A stretch of DNA of 64,000 nucleotides from Psychrobacter sp. I-STPA6b (GCF_020662265.1 NZ_VEWM01000022.1:1-64000), one strand, 5' to 3'; positions 36,646 to 45,314 are shown, numbered from the stretch's first letter. The notes: generated from the sequence alone by a model not told the origin. Numbers and translations are program-made.

Positions 36646-37083
36646 TTATGTAACTATACCTATAGTAATCATTTTTAGCCTTTTAGAGCCTTCAAACTCA
36701 AAATGAATATATTTATTTTTGTCTATGTAATATTTTATATAGTTATTTATCATTATATCTGGATTGCCAATTGATTTTATTATTGAGTCTTTATCATGAA
36801 TGTTGATAACATTATCAAATAGTCTATTAATAAAATAATACTGGCTATATTTTTTTACTTTAACTGCATATATAAATATAGCCTTAAGAATTTTATCTTC
36901 AAAACTAAATTCAATCCCATTGTCTAAAAACATATATGTATCGTACTCTAATCCGTCAATACACATTGAATCAATTATAAAGTTAGTTCCGGGTAAAACC
37001 ATCGCATCTAAAATACTAGAATCACCTTCTGACTTACCTACACACTTTAAAAAAACTTCGACCTCACCTGTTGGATTTTTCAT
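36646..37083 (-). CDS. Presumed immunity protein paired with a toxin tail
   Basis: Protein of 145 residues, unrecognised, with mixed strands and helices and no signal peptide. GGAG and GAGG lie in the 15-base gap between the upstream toxin-like frame's stop and this ATG. Such tight spacing behind a polymorphic-toxin C-terminal region is the usual layout of an immunity gene. AT-rich. Identification rests on gene order, not on a family motif. Confidence 0.5.
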   Translation of the reverse strand: MKNPTGEVEVFLKCVGKSEGDSSILDAMVLPGTNFIIDSMCIDGLEYDTYMFLDNGIEFSFEDKILKAIFIYAVKVKKYSQYYFINRLFDNVINIHDKDSIIKSIGNPDIMINNYIKYYIDKNKYIHFEFEGSKRLKMITIGIVT

Positions 37084-37098
37084 TCAACCTCAATCTCC

Positions 37099-37361
37099 TT
37101 ATTTTTTAATATTATCATCAATAAATTTATTTACACCTTTTTTATTATAACCATCATTAGTTGGGTTTGCCCTATGACTGTCTAAACTATATATTTTTGC
37201 TTTATAAATATTTTTAGTATCGTTTACTATTTGTGTTGTGGTATTCTTACCTCGATATGTTCTCCCAGCAGTACAAATATCTTTTGCTAACTCTATAAGT
37301 TGTAGCATTATTTTACAGTTCTTTTTTTCATTGCTAGTTAATTCATGATCTGGTTCTGTCT
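37099..37361 (-). pseudogene. C-terminal toxin-module remnant
   Basis: The frame is open from a TAG at 37360-37362 to the stop at 37099, about 86 codons. It reads TEPDHELTSNEKKNCKIMLQ, then LIELAKDICTAGRTYRGKNT, then TTQIVNDTKNIYKAKIYSLDSHRA and a lysine-rich end. The only ATG is internal (37308). A protein-like frame running upstream of any start suggests the C-terminal end of a much larger secreted or contact-dependent toxin whose body is lost. The following 36646 gene would be its immunity partner. The toxin class is not recognised. Confidence 0.5.
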
Positions 37362-37444
37362 ATTACCTGACTCTGTGATACTGCTATCTATATTGTGATG
37401 TATGATACTTTATTAAAATAAAGGGTAAGCGACTTCTCGTCCTT

Positions 37445-37469
37445 TACTGGACGAATCATTTGTCCAGTA
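37445..37469. other. Perfect inverted repeat
   Basis: TACTGGAC (37445-37452) and GTCCAGTA (37462-37469) with a nine-base loop, about 50 bases past the SUKH gene's stop. There is no T tract, so it is a weak terminator at best; it may be an operator or processing hairpin. Confidence 0.45.
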
Positions 37470-37517
37470 TATTCCTCAGACTAACAAATCCTTTGGTTTC
37501 ATCTCTTAAATAATTGA

Positions 37518-37991
37518 CTATTCATGTAACATATCCATAAATTCTTCAAAAGAGTCTGCTACATGATTAATCGTTGCATAACTGGTTCCATCATCTTTTT
37601 CCTGATAATCATCATGGTAAACAAGAACAACCTTGGGGTTATTACCTGTTGGATTATCTCTATAATCAAAGCAGATATTATCACCGTTTGCACATATACC
37701 AAATGCAACTAGATGCGGAGTTCCATAATGCAAAGGATTAGAAACATACTGAGATTCGTAAATATTTTCTAACTCTTCTTCTTTTAGACTTAAAAAGTTT
37801 ACATCTCTCTCATCAGGTTGATTATAAACATTAGTAAAATCAAAAATATTGTTAACTGGAGTAAGTAAGTCATACTTGCTTACGACACTAATAAAACTTT
37901 CTGGTAAACGATATTTAAAACTATCAATAAACTTCTTTATATCCTTGTGACTGATAGGAGGTTCATGCCACATGGGCTTAATATCTTTCAT
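37518..37991 (-). CDS. SMI1/KNR4 (SUKH) family immunity protein
   Basis: Protein of 157 residues with the SUKH pattern: an N-terminal helix followed by LPESFISVVSKYD, a middle region ending LVAFGICANGDNICFDYRDNPTGNNPKVVLVYHDD (the hallmark GDNICFDYR) and a C-terminal helix ADSFEEFMDML. SUKH proteins are common immunity proteins for many nuclease and deaminase toxins. It lies upstream, on the same strand, of the toxin remnant and immunity-like gene. AT-rich and probably acquired. Confidence 0.85.
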   Translation of the reverse strand: MKDIKPMWHEPPISHKDIKKFIDSFKYRLPESFISVVSKYDLLTPVNNIFDFTNVYNQPDERDVNFLSLKEEELENIYESQYVSNPLHYGTPHLVAFGICANGDNICFDYRDNPTGNNPKVVLVYHDDYQEKDDGTSYATINHVADSFEEFMDMLHE

Positions 37992-38164
37992 ATTGATTTA
38001 CCCTATTTTATTGAGTTTTGTTCTGAGTGTGGAACAGCTTTTTTATCATGCAATTAACGAAGATTAAGATATATGGCACTATAGATAGCATAGCCCTGTA
38101 TCGTGATTAATACTATAAAACTGACATGTCACACGATGACAAATACGCCCTATAAACCCACCCC

Positions 38165-39151
38165 TCACAACTCACTTGGCAAATAACCAAACGCTTTTTT
38201 AAAAATCTGACTAAAATGCCCCACATCGCGATAGCCCACATAATACGCCGTTTGCTGAACACTCATACCCTCATCAAGCAATAATCGCAACGCCTGTTGC
38301 AAGCGTAACTGGCGGATATAAGTCGCTATTGTCTGCCCTGTGCGTGCCTTAAAGCCCTGTTTTAGGTAACATTCATTAATCCCCACTTGCCGAGCCAACC
38401 CCGAAATGGTCAACGGTAAATGATACTGCTCATGGATAATATCGATTACATCATCGACTTTATTTTTAATCAGTAGCGATTTTTTAGTCGTGGTTTGCGT
38501 CTGACTTGAAGATGCACCATCAGATGATGGTGATAACAATCGACCACATAATGACAACGCTAAACTCTCTAAGGTCAGCACATCTGTCAACGTATCGCTT
38601 GGCTGATTGATAATTCGTAAAGCTTGTAATATCAGTGCAGGCTTGATGGGCAAATCAGACAACAACATCAGACCGCCATCATCACCCCTCATACCATGCT
38701 TGGGTAGATTGAGCCAATCGGGTAGGGCAAAGTCCTCTTGCCAACGTAGCAATAATTCTTCGGGGAAATCTAGGCTGACCACTTGCTGACGGCTGTTTTC
38801 TTGCCAAGTGGTACAAATCTCACCAAAATTTCCATAACGTCCCCAAATCTGTTTTGGACGTGCTGATATTGTCTGTTTTAGATTACTGGCAGTTAAATCA
38901 TAATTGGCATCAATTAGAATATGAATCCCAAAAAAACAGCGAAACGGCATACTCTCTTCAACCACGCCAGTACCGTTATAAATATCCCCCCGCCCAAGCA
39001 ATAAGCCGTTGTTTAAAAAGTGATAATCACCATAGCCCGACCAGTTTTTACGCTTTGGGGCAACCCGAAACGACTGCTGACTGACATCGGTTAATTGCCA
39101 TGCCCCCAAATCCAGCTCAAAATAATTACTCACTTGATTTAACATGCTCAA
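38165..39151 (-). CDS. AraC-family regulator, PchR/YbtA-like
   Basis: Transcription regulator of 328 residues. The C-terminal double helix-turn-helix (about 230-328) contains LARQVGINECYLKQGFKARTGQTIATYIRQLRLQQALRLL and VGYRDVGHFSQIFKKAFGYLPSEL, matching the AraC DNA-binding domain. The N-terminal part resembles siderophore-sensing regulators (PchR, YbtA). The ABC pair upstream in the window is its most likely target, although the accessory patch now separates them. Target and inducer are inferred. Confidence 0.88.
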   Translation of the reverse strand: MSMLNQVSNYFELDLGAWQLTDVSQQSFRVAPKRKNWSGYGDYHFLNNGLLLGRGDIYNGTGVVEESMPFRCFFGIHILIDANYDLTASNLKQTISARPKQIWGRYGNFGEICTTWQENSRQQVVSLDFPEELLLRWQEDFALPDWLNLPKHGMRGDDGGLMLLSDLPIKPALILQALRIINQPSDTLTDVLTLESLALSLCGRLLSPSSDGASSSQTQTTTKKSLLIKNKVDDVIDIIHEQYHLPLTISGLARQVGINECYLKQGFKARTGQTIATYIRQLRLQQALRLLLDEGMSVQQTAYYVGYRDVGHFSQIFKKAFGYLPSEL

Positions 39152-39685
39152 TCACCGATTAAAAAAGTTTGGATAATAAACTAACCATGTTTTTATACTG
39201 TTTTTATACATTGTTCTTATGCGTTTGCTGATGGTTTGTTATTTTACCTATTCTATCCTGTTATCAACTAACAAAACGTGTTATAAAATATTTTAATGTC
39301 TTTTAAGTTTTTTATTAGGGTCTGTTGAACATTCACCTTCATAGGAAAAATTGAGATACTGATTTTAGCAAGAAGTGACTTAGTCAAGGCAATGAATGCA
39401 GGTAATATCGAGATATTAACAAGTTCATTAACGCAGAATAAGGCAAATTTAGCCAATTTTTACATGAAAGTACAAAATAGCTACATCCCTTTCAGATATT
39501 AACCTGACGTGGTGAAAGTTCAGCAGGCCCTAAAGCGTCTATTCAGCAATTTATCAAATTATTTGTTATGTCTGTTGCTTAAAATGACCATAGCCCCTAA
39601 ATTTAATCAAAAGTCCATAAGCAATAAAAAGTACAGAGCTTGATTGTCTATAACAATGCTTATGACCAATATGAGTAACCACATT
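39152..39685. other. Intergenic region with MITE copy B
   Basis: Between the AraC-type gene (minus) and the tandem-repeat protein (plus). The complete MITE occupies 39318-39530; its short minus-strand frame (39268-39456) is part of the repeat and not called as a gene. Promoters for both neighbours must be in the flanks. Confidence 0.5.
39318..39530 (+). repeat. MITE, family 1, copy B (TA-flanked)
   Basis: 213-bp element. Left tip GGGTCTGTTGAACATTCACC; right tip read inward GGGCCTGCTGAACTTTCACC; TA on both sides (39316-39317, 39531-39532). Opposite in orientation to copy A at 6385-6593 and similar along the whole length. No transposase. Confidence 0.85.
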
Positions 39686-40474
39686 ATGAAAAAGTATACG
39701 ATAAAACAGCCGATGCTAAACATGCTAAACATGCTAAACATGCTAAACATGCTAAACATGCTAAACATGCTAAACATGCTAAACATGATAAACAGCCAAC
39801 CACGCAGACCAGCCGTGATAAAAGCAGGGCTATGTATGCTGGCAGTTGCCATGCCGTTAGCGTTTAGCAGTGCCAATGCTAATACTAACAGTGCTAATGC
39901 CAATACCAACAATACTAATACTGCCAATCCAACGTCTACCACTACAACTATCACAAGCAATCTCACCCCCGCAGAGATACAACAAATAGCACAGTTACGC
40001 CAACAGCTTGATGCCCTACCAGCGACCAATGACCCGATTGAGGATGATGCACGCTCATTGTTTGCGTTTTTGTTAACAGATAAGCCACAAGGGACGATAG
40101 CGTTTAAGACGGTGTATGGCACCGCCTTAAAACAAAAATATCCAGACCTTAGTGAGCAGAAAATCTTAAGATACTGCACTTTGGCACTCAGAGATTTTAT
40201 GTGGGAAGATATGGTAAAAGATGGACAATTTTTTATACCAAGTCTACTGACGGCTGAACAAAGGGCAACGATAGATGCACAGATGCTAACAAATGGCGAC
40301 AATACCAGTGACATACGGGGAAGATATAATAGAGAAATGCTCGGAGATATCAGTGTCTATGACACAATAGACCAACACAGGCAGAATGCTGAGCAACACA
40401 GGCAGAATGCTGAGCAATACAGGCAAGATACAAGAGAAATAGAAGAGTTTCGTAGAAGAATGGGTTGGGATTAA
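39686..40474 (+). CDS. Exported protein with an N-terminal tandem MLN repeat
   Basis: Start uncertain: ATG at 39644, 39686, or any repeat ATG. From 39686 it is 262 residues. A 9-bp unit ATGCTAAAC occurs eight times plus one variant (39713-39793), encoding MLN repeats. Directly after comes what looks like a normal Sec signal peptide (MINSQPRRPAVIKAGLCMLAV then AMPLAFSSANA), so the ATG at 39785 could be the real start. The mature part has a Asn/Thr-rich linker, an unrecognised globular domain (about PAEIQQIAQLRQQ to RRRMGWD) and a repeated HRQNAEQ heptad near the C-terminus. Function unknown. Confidence 0.6.
   Translation: MKKYTIKQPMLNMLNMLNMLNMLNMLNMLNMLNMINSQPRRPAVIKAGLCMLAVAMPLAFSSANANTNSANANTNNTNTANPTSTTTTITSNLTPAEIQQIAQLRQQLDALPATNDPIEDDARSLFAFLLTDKPQGTIAFKTVYGTALKQKYPDLSEQKILRYCTLALRDFMWEDMVKDGQFFIPSLLTAEQRATIDAQMLTNGDNTSDIRGRYNREMLGDISVYDTIDQHRQNAEQHRQNAEQYRQDTREIEEFRRRMGWD
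39713..39793 (+). repeat. 9-bp tandem repeat (ATGCTAAAC)8 plus one variant
   Basis: Nine consecutive units, eight identical, the last reading ATGATAAAC. Each unit supplies an in-frame ATG. Unit length is a multiple of three, so slippage changes length without shifting the frame. Confidence 0.97.
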
Positions 40475-40745
40475 ATAAATGCTTAGTAGTTAGCCTCACT
40501 TAGCCACAAAAGTGAATGTAGTGAATGCGGTAAATGCAGTGATTGGGCTGATTGGACTGATTGGAGTGAATGGGATAAAAATAGAGTGAAAAAAGTGTGG
40601 TTGTTGTTGTCATGTTTATACAGCTTATTTAGGCTTTGTTGCACTTTTATCCTACTTTTATCCTATTTGCATCCTACTTTTTTCCCACCCACTTTTATCC
40701 TACCTTTATTTTATTAAGCCAGTAAAAGGTAAGGCTCAATAGACC
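40475..40745. repeat. Low-complexity intergenic region
   Basis: Two degenerate repeat tracts: GTGAATG/CTGATTGGA-like units around 40510-40580, and ACTTTTATCCT-like units around 40642-40712. No gene is seen. It lies between convergent genes. Confidence 0.55.
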
Positions 40746-41708
40746 CTAGTCATCAGCAAATAAAGCATTTATTTGTGTCTGATTAAAGTGATATAACGCC
40801 CCACAAAATCCGCAATCCATTTCAATTCCGCCTTGCTCTACGCAGATATCTAAGGCTTCGGCTTGACCAATCTGGATAATGGCAGTTTGGCACTTTTCTT
40901 CTGAGCAGGTACAGCCAAATTGTAATGCCACTGCCTCAGGAACAACGACGTCTTCCTCATGATAGAGGCGATAGAGTATTTCGTTGGCAGTCTCTTGGGT
41001 TAGCTCGCTGTCTTTGACCGTGCGTGTGAGCATGGTCAGGCGTGACCATAAATCATCGTCTTCGCTGATGCCTTCATTCAGCTCGGCATCTCTTTTTTCT
41101 TCGGCAGTTTGCGGTAGCATCTGTACCAATATGCCCCCTGCTTGCAAGCCATCACAGGTAAGAGAAATTAGGGTCGGGATTTGTGCTGATTGGTATTGAT
41201 AGTGTGCCAGACAGTCTGCCAGATTGTCATGACCACGCTCAACGATGCCTTGATAGGCTTCCCCTTTTTCAGGCTGGATGTTGATAAATAATACCCCTTG
41301 CCCCACTGCACCAAGCTCAGCAAAGGCTTCATTAGCCGTGGTTTTTTGTTGCCATGCGTCCGCTTGTGCATCGGTTTCATGTTTCCAACTGGCAAGCGCA
41401 CGGATAATACCTGTATTGTCACATTCTGCCATTGCCCAGTTAAGTAGGCTGTCAGGGTCAGAGGACTGGAGCTGTATTGAGAGCCTGCCGTTGATTTTGA
41501 GTGTGCCGATAAGTAGGCTTGATGCAGTGAGCATCTCACCAAGTAGGCGTTTGATGGCTTCGGGATAGTCTTTTTGTGCAATGATACTGCCATAACTGCG
41601 CTCTAGGCGTACGACATCACCACGAACAGGTGAGTTCTGCACAAAAAAACGCTGACGTAAGTCATTGGTGGCAGGAAGTGGGCTGTGAGTTGCTTGTGTT
41701 TGCGTCAT
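40746..41708 (-). CDS. hslO: Redox-regulated chaperone Hsp33
   Basis: Hsp33 (320 residues), a holdase activated by oxidative unfolding. The zinc-binding redox switch near the C-terminus is visible as CTC (in LQFGCTCSEEKC) and CGFC (in IEMDCGFCGALYHF). The N-terminal core has RSYGSIIAQKDYPEAIKRLLGEMLTA. Length is slightly above the usual 290 due to a mid-region insertion. Single gene, cytoplasmic. Confidence 0.95.
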   Translation of the reverse strand: MTQTQATHSPLPATNDLRQRFFVQNSPVRGDVVRLERSYGSIIAQKDYPEAIKRLLGEMLTASSLLIGTLKINGRLSIQLQSSDPDSLLNWAMAECDNTGIIRALASWKHETDAQADAWQQKTTANEAFAELGAVGQGVLFINIQPEKGEAYQGIVERGHDNLADCLAHYQYQSAQIPTLISLTCDGLQAGGILVQMLPQTAEEKRDAELNEGISEDDDLWSRLTMLTRTVKDSELTQETANEILYRLYHEEDVVVPEAVALQFGCTCSEEKCQTAIIQIGQAEALDICVEQGGIEMDCGFCGALYHFNQTQINALFADD

Positions 41709-42016
41709 AATTTCTCATTCAATGCTAAAATGGTTTTTGTGAAAATATATTTTCAGGAATTAGATATTTAATGGGGCTTTGCTGTCCAGAGTTCAACACA
41801 GCTTCATGGTTTTATATGATATAGTCAATTCAAGATAATACTGTTATCAGCAAAACGAGCGTAGGTGTAACAGCTCTTATATTCTTATAAAAGCAGGTAC
41901 TGCAAGCGACTTTGACGATGTAATAGTTTTGTATTGATTTATATTGAGCCGACTAGCCGACTATAGGTTTTCCAGTATGGGATTGCCAGTTTATGCCCTC
42001 CGATGAGGATGCCAAT
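41709..42016. other. Divergent intergenic region with a palindromic element
   Basis: 308 bases between hslO (minus) and tilS (plus), mostly taken up by the family 2-like element at 41820-41965. No gene is seen. Confidence 0.5.
41820..41965. repeat. Palindromic dispersed element (family 2-like)
   Basis: About 146 bp with TATAGTCAATTCAAGATAATAC at the left and sequence complementary to it in pieces at the right, ending CCGACTATA. The interior AACGAGCGTAGGTGTAACAG and AGCAGGTACTGCAAGCGACTT recalls a repeat seen in Psychrobacter-type genomes. It could fold into a long hairpin. Confidence 0.55.
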
Positions 42017-43663
42017 ATGACCGAGATTGCGATTTCTCAGATGTATAAAGAGCGCACAGCCATGCCGTTGTTGACAGCATTGCTGGACAGTGTAAAGGCA
42101 CATCGTCAGCAGTTGCGGGGTAGGCGAGTGTGGCTGGCGTGTAGTGGCGGACGGGATTCGCTCAGTTTGTCAGCCATTTGTCAGCAGTTATATCTGGCGG
42201 GGCAGTTGCCATTTTTGCCACAGCTACTGCATGTCAATCATGGCTTGCAGTCTGCCAATGCCACATGGGCGACACAGGTGCAAGCATGGGCGCAGTCGCA
42301 GGGATTGCCGTGCCGTGTATTAGAGGCGCAGTTGACAGGAAGCAATGAGCAGTCAGCCAGAGAGGGGCGTTATACTGCCATGATGCAGGTGATGAACCAA
42401 GAGGATGTACTTATATTGGCGCATCATAGTGACGACCAAGCTGAGACGGTGCTGATGCGCTTATTTAATGGGGCAGGGGTATCAGGACTGGCAGGTATGC
42501 GCACATGGTCAAGCAAAAGCCACGCAGGAAGACACATTTGTCTATGGCGACCGTGGTTAACAGTCAGCCGAGCGCAAATTACTGCTTATGCTCAGCAAGC
42601 CAATCTCCCTTATATTGATGACCCGACCAACACATTAGCAGACCCAACACCACAAATAGAAATGAATGCTCAGCGCATAGCAGAGCAAGGTAATGAGCGT
42701 GCATGGTTGCGCAGTGTTATTTTGCCACAGTTGCACCAACGTTACCCACAGTTGAGTAATAACATTGCCCGTAGTGCATTATTGTGCCTTGATGCCAGTC
42801 AGATAGTCACTGAGCAGGTGCAAGCCGATAAACAGAAGCTAACAGAGCTAGGGCATCGACAGAATCGACAGCTTGCTGACTGGCAAGCAGTGCTGGATAT
42901 TGAAGCCTTGCTACAGTTGCCATCTGCTCGTCAGTCTGCATTGGTGCATTTATGGCTTACCCCGCAGTGTCAAAATCGTGCTTCTTCATCGGCATTGATG
43001 GTGGGATTGCCACCGCCAAAACGTCTGGTCGATGATGTTCTACGGCTGTGTCAGCGTACAGATGGTGACCACCAAACCTGTCTATATTGGCAAAGTGGCA
43101 CGCAGTCGTATCATATTCGCCGTCATCAAGGGCAGTTATATCGGCTTCGGGCTGAATGGGAAGACTGGTTAGCACAGCGACCAAATGAGCAACAGCTTGT
43201 ACTAACGCCCCAAAAGTCACAGATGATGGATAGCGTCCTTTTAAAAACTGCCCGTTGTGATAGCATCCAGATAGAGTGGTCTATCCAAGGTATGTCTCAA
43301 CTGGTCTATCTGACTGAGATATGCGCTCAGTCAAAGCCTAGGGAGATACGATTAAAGTTTGAGCCATTGCCCAAAGACTTGCCATTAAGACTGGCAGGGC
43401 GTAAAGGTAGCAAGTCGGGAAAAAAGCTACTGCAAGCACTACATCAGCCCGTATTTTATCGTCCTTCAGTCGTATTATGCTCATTATGTGTGCAAGAAAA
43501 TACAGAGCAGGACAAAGTAGACAAGTATGATATACAGAAGTGGCAACCTTTGTTTCTTGTCAGTATCACAGGTATTGCAGTTTTACAAAGCGACTATGCA
43601 GAGCAGTTAAGCGCATTGGTGCAGTCCCATCAGCTTATTTCACAAGTTGATGCTCACGGTTGA
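42017..43663 (+). CDS. tilS: tRNA(Ile)-lysidine synthase
   Basis: TilS (548 residues from this start), which converts C34 of the CAU-anticodon isoleucine tRNA to lysidine using ATP and lysine. The start at 42017 is chosen because GAGGA lies seven bases upstream; the ATG at 41993 lacks this. The PP-loop is VWLACSGGRDSLSLS, followed by LHVNHGLQ, AHHSDDQAETVLMRLFNGAGVSGLAGM and IDDPTN. The C-terminal region is long, as in gammaproteobacterial TilS. Confidence 0.95.
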   Translation: MTEIAISQMYKERTAMPLLTALLDSVKAHRQQLRGRRVWLACSGGRDSLSLSAICQQLYLAGQLPFLPQLLHVNHGLQSANATWATQVQAWAQSQGLPCRVLEAQLTGSNEQSAREGRYTAMMQVMNQEDVLILAHHSDDQAETVLMRLFNGAGVSGLAGMRTWSSKSHAGRHICLWRPWLTVSRAQITAYAQQANLPYIDDPTNTLADPTPQIEMNAQRIAEQGNERAWLRSVILPQLHQRYPQLSNNIARSALLCLDASQIVTEQVQADKQKLTELGHRQNRQLADWQAVLDIEALLQLPSARQSALVHLWLTPQCQNRASSSALMVGLPPPKRLVDDVLRLCQRTDGDHQTCLYWQSGTQSYHIRRHQGQLYRLRAEWEDWLAQRPNEQQLVLTPQKSQMMDSVLLKTARCDSIQIEWSIQGMSQLVYLTEICAQSKPREIRLKFEPLPKDLPLRLAGRKGSKSGKKLLQALHQPVFYRPSVVLCSLCVQENTEQDKVDKYDIQKWQPLFLVSITGIAVLQSDYAEQLSALVQSHQLISQVDAHG

Positions 43664-43815
43664 TGTTCATGACGAAGTAACCTGCGATATGCTACACTAA
43701 ACGCCATTTTGACAAGATATCAACTTGGATATGAGTAACGATGTAACCTATGCAATATCTGGTGATATTTTGTTTGATTGTAAAGTTTTTAATATAAACT
43801 TAGGGGCAAAGCACT

Positions 43816-44640
43816 ATGTTGGAAGATAAAAAAATCAGCTTTATTGGTGGTGGCAATATGGCTCAGGCACTGATTAGTGGTTTATTGGGCAAAGGCGTGC
43901 CACCCAAGCATATCACCGTCGTTGACCCAAACTTGGATAAAAGAGAATATCTACAGAATAAAGGGCTTAATACTGCGACACCAGAAGAATGTATTGCCCA
44001 AGCCATTGAAGGTGCGGATGTTGTCGTATTGGCAGTCAAACCGCAAGTGATGAAAAGTGTGGTTGCAGAGTTTGCTTCAGCATTAAATAATCAGTTGGTT
44101 ATCTCTGTTGCTGCTGGCTTATCAACTCAAAGCTTGAGCCAGATGCTTGGTGGTTATACACAAATTGTTCGTGCCATGCCAAATACCCCAGCAATGATTC
44201 AAATGGGTGCAACAGGGCTATATGCCACAGATGATATCAGTAGTGAGCAAAAGCAACTGGCGACAGAAGTGATGGCGGCATCTGGATTGGTGCTATGGGT
44301 AGAAGACGAAGCGCATATGCATGCCGTGACCGCAGTTTCTGGCTCAGCCCCTGCTTATATCTTTTACTTTATTGAGTCGATGATTGAAGGTGGCGTTGAG
44401 CTTGGTTTATCTCGCAAACAGGCATCAGCATTGGCAATGCAAACCGTATTGGGTGCAGCACAGATGAGCATCACCAGTGAGGATACACCTGAAAAATTAC
44501 GTCGAAATGTGACCTCACCCAATGGTACAACCCAAGCTGCCATTGAATCGATGCAAAGCGATGAAGTTGGTGCATTGATTCAAAAAGCCATGCAAGCATG
44601 CTATACACGTAGTCAGCAGATTAGTGATGAGATGAATTAG
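43816..44640 (+). CDS. proC: Pyrroline-5-carboxylate reductase
   Basis: Last step of proline synthesis (274 residues): reduces pyrroline-5-carboxylate with NAD(P)H. N-terminal Rossmann motif ISFIGGGNMAQALISGLL, then VVVLAVKPQVM, VRAMPNTPAMIQMGATGLYA, and the C-terminal signature VSGSAPAYIFYFIESMIEGGVELGLSR with VTSPNGTTQAAI. It is followed by a yggT-family gene, a gene order found widely in Proteobacteria. Confidence 0.97.
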   Translation: MLEDKKISFIGGGNMAQALISGLLGKGVPPKHITVVDPNLDKREYLQNKGLNTATPEECIAQAIEGADVVVLAVKPQVMKSVVAEFASALNNQLVISVAAGLSTQSLSQMLGGYTQIVRAMPNTPAMIQMGATGLYATDDISSEQKQLATEVMAASGLVLWVEDEAHMHAVTAVSGSAPAYIFYFIESMIEGGVELGLSRKQASALAMQTVLGAAQMSITSEDTPEKLRRNVTSPNGTTQAAIESMQSDEVGALIQKAMQACYTRSQQISDEMN

Positions 44641-44713
44641 TTATCATAATCATGACTAAATATGAACGAAGAAAAAGTTACAATTAATCAAACCAGATGA
44701 TGAGTAAGCATGA

Positions 44714-45283
44714 ATGGATAGTATTTTGAGTGATATATTTAACATGGTCATTAGGTTTGCCATGTTGCTGATTTTTATACGTTTTATGTTGCAGTTTGCG
44801 GGTATAGACCGTCGTAACCCTTATGCAATGCCAGCATATAAAGCAACACAGGTAGTGGATTTGTTTGGGCGTATTTTTCCAACCATCGCCCAAGGTCGGG
44901 TCAGTTTAGCGGCGATTGTCTTGATGTTCTTATTACGTCTGATTAGCATCTCTGGTAATGCTGCATTGGGCGGGCAGGGTGTTTCACCAATTGAGCTGTT
45001 TTTCTTTGCCACCACCACATTAGCCTTAGACTTTTTAAGTATGTGTCGATATCTGATTATGGGCTCTATCATTATCAGTTGGATTGTGGTTTTTACCCAA
45101 AAGATGCACCCCATTTTAGGTATCATCATGCAGTTGGCTGAGCCAATTTTAGCACCGTTTCGTCGGATTACCCCCAATCTTGGTATGTTGGACTTATCAC
45201 CCATCGTTGCCTTCTTTGTCATCTATTTGGCAGAGATAGTCATACGTACCGTGGGTAGTAATATGATTCCAATGCTTGGCTAA
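44714..45283 (+). CDS. YggT-family membrane protein
   Basis: Integral membrane protein (189 residues) with two YggT repeats: each has a helix pair and the motif NPIIAPFRRI-like sequence (EPILAPFRRITPNLGMLDLSPIVAFFVIYLAE at the C-terminus). Located 73 bases after proC, probably cotranscribed. Role in the family is poorly defined; links to osmotic tolerance and cell division or envelope organisation have been proposed. Confidence 0.85.
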   Translation: MDSILSDIFNMVIRFAMLLIFIRFMLQFAGIDRRNPYAMPAYKATQVVDLFGRIFPTIAQGRVSLAAIVLMFLLRLISISGNAALGGQGVSPIELFFFATTTLALDFLSMCRYLIMGSIIISWIVVFTQKMHPILGIIMQLAEPILAPFRRITPNLGMLDLSPIVAFFVIYLAEIVIRTVGSNMIPMLG

Positions 45284-45314
45284 TCATACTTAACAATACA
45301 ATGGATTTTTATAG

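Noticed and set aside
39268..39456. Small minus-strand frame in MITE copy B
   Set aside because: It lies within the non-coding repeat; copy A carries substitutions there, and no ribosome binding site is seen.
39713..39793. Possible CRISPR array
   Set aside because: Units are 9 bp and directly adjacent without spacers; it is a simple tandem repeat.
39607..40314. Long minus-strand frame with FSM repeats across the tandem-repeat gene
   Set aside because: It is the complement of the MLN-repeat coding sequence, with no ribosome binding site and poor composition; the plus-strand frame has a signal peptide.
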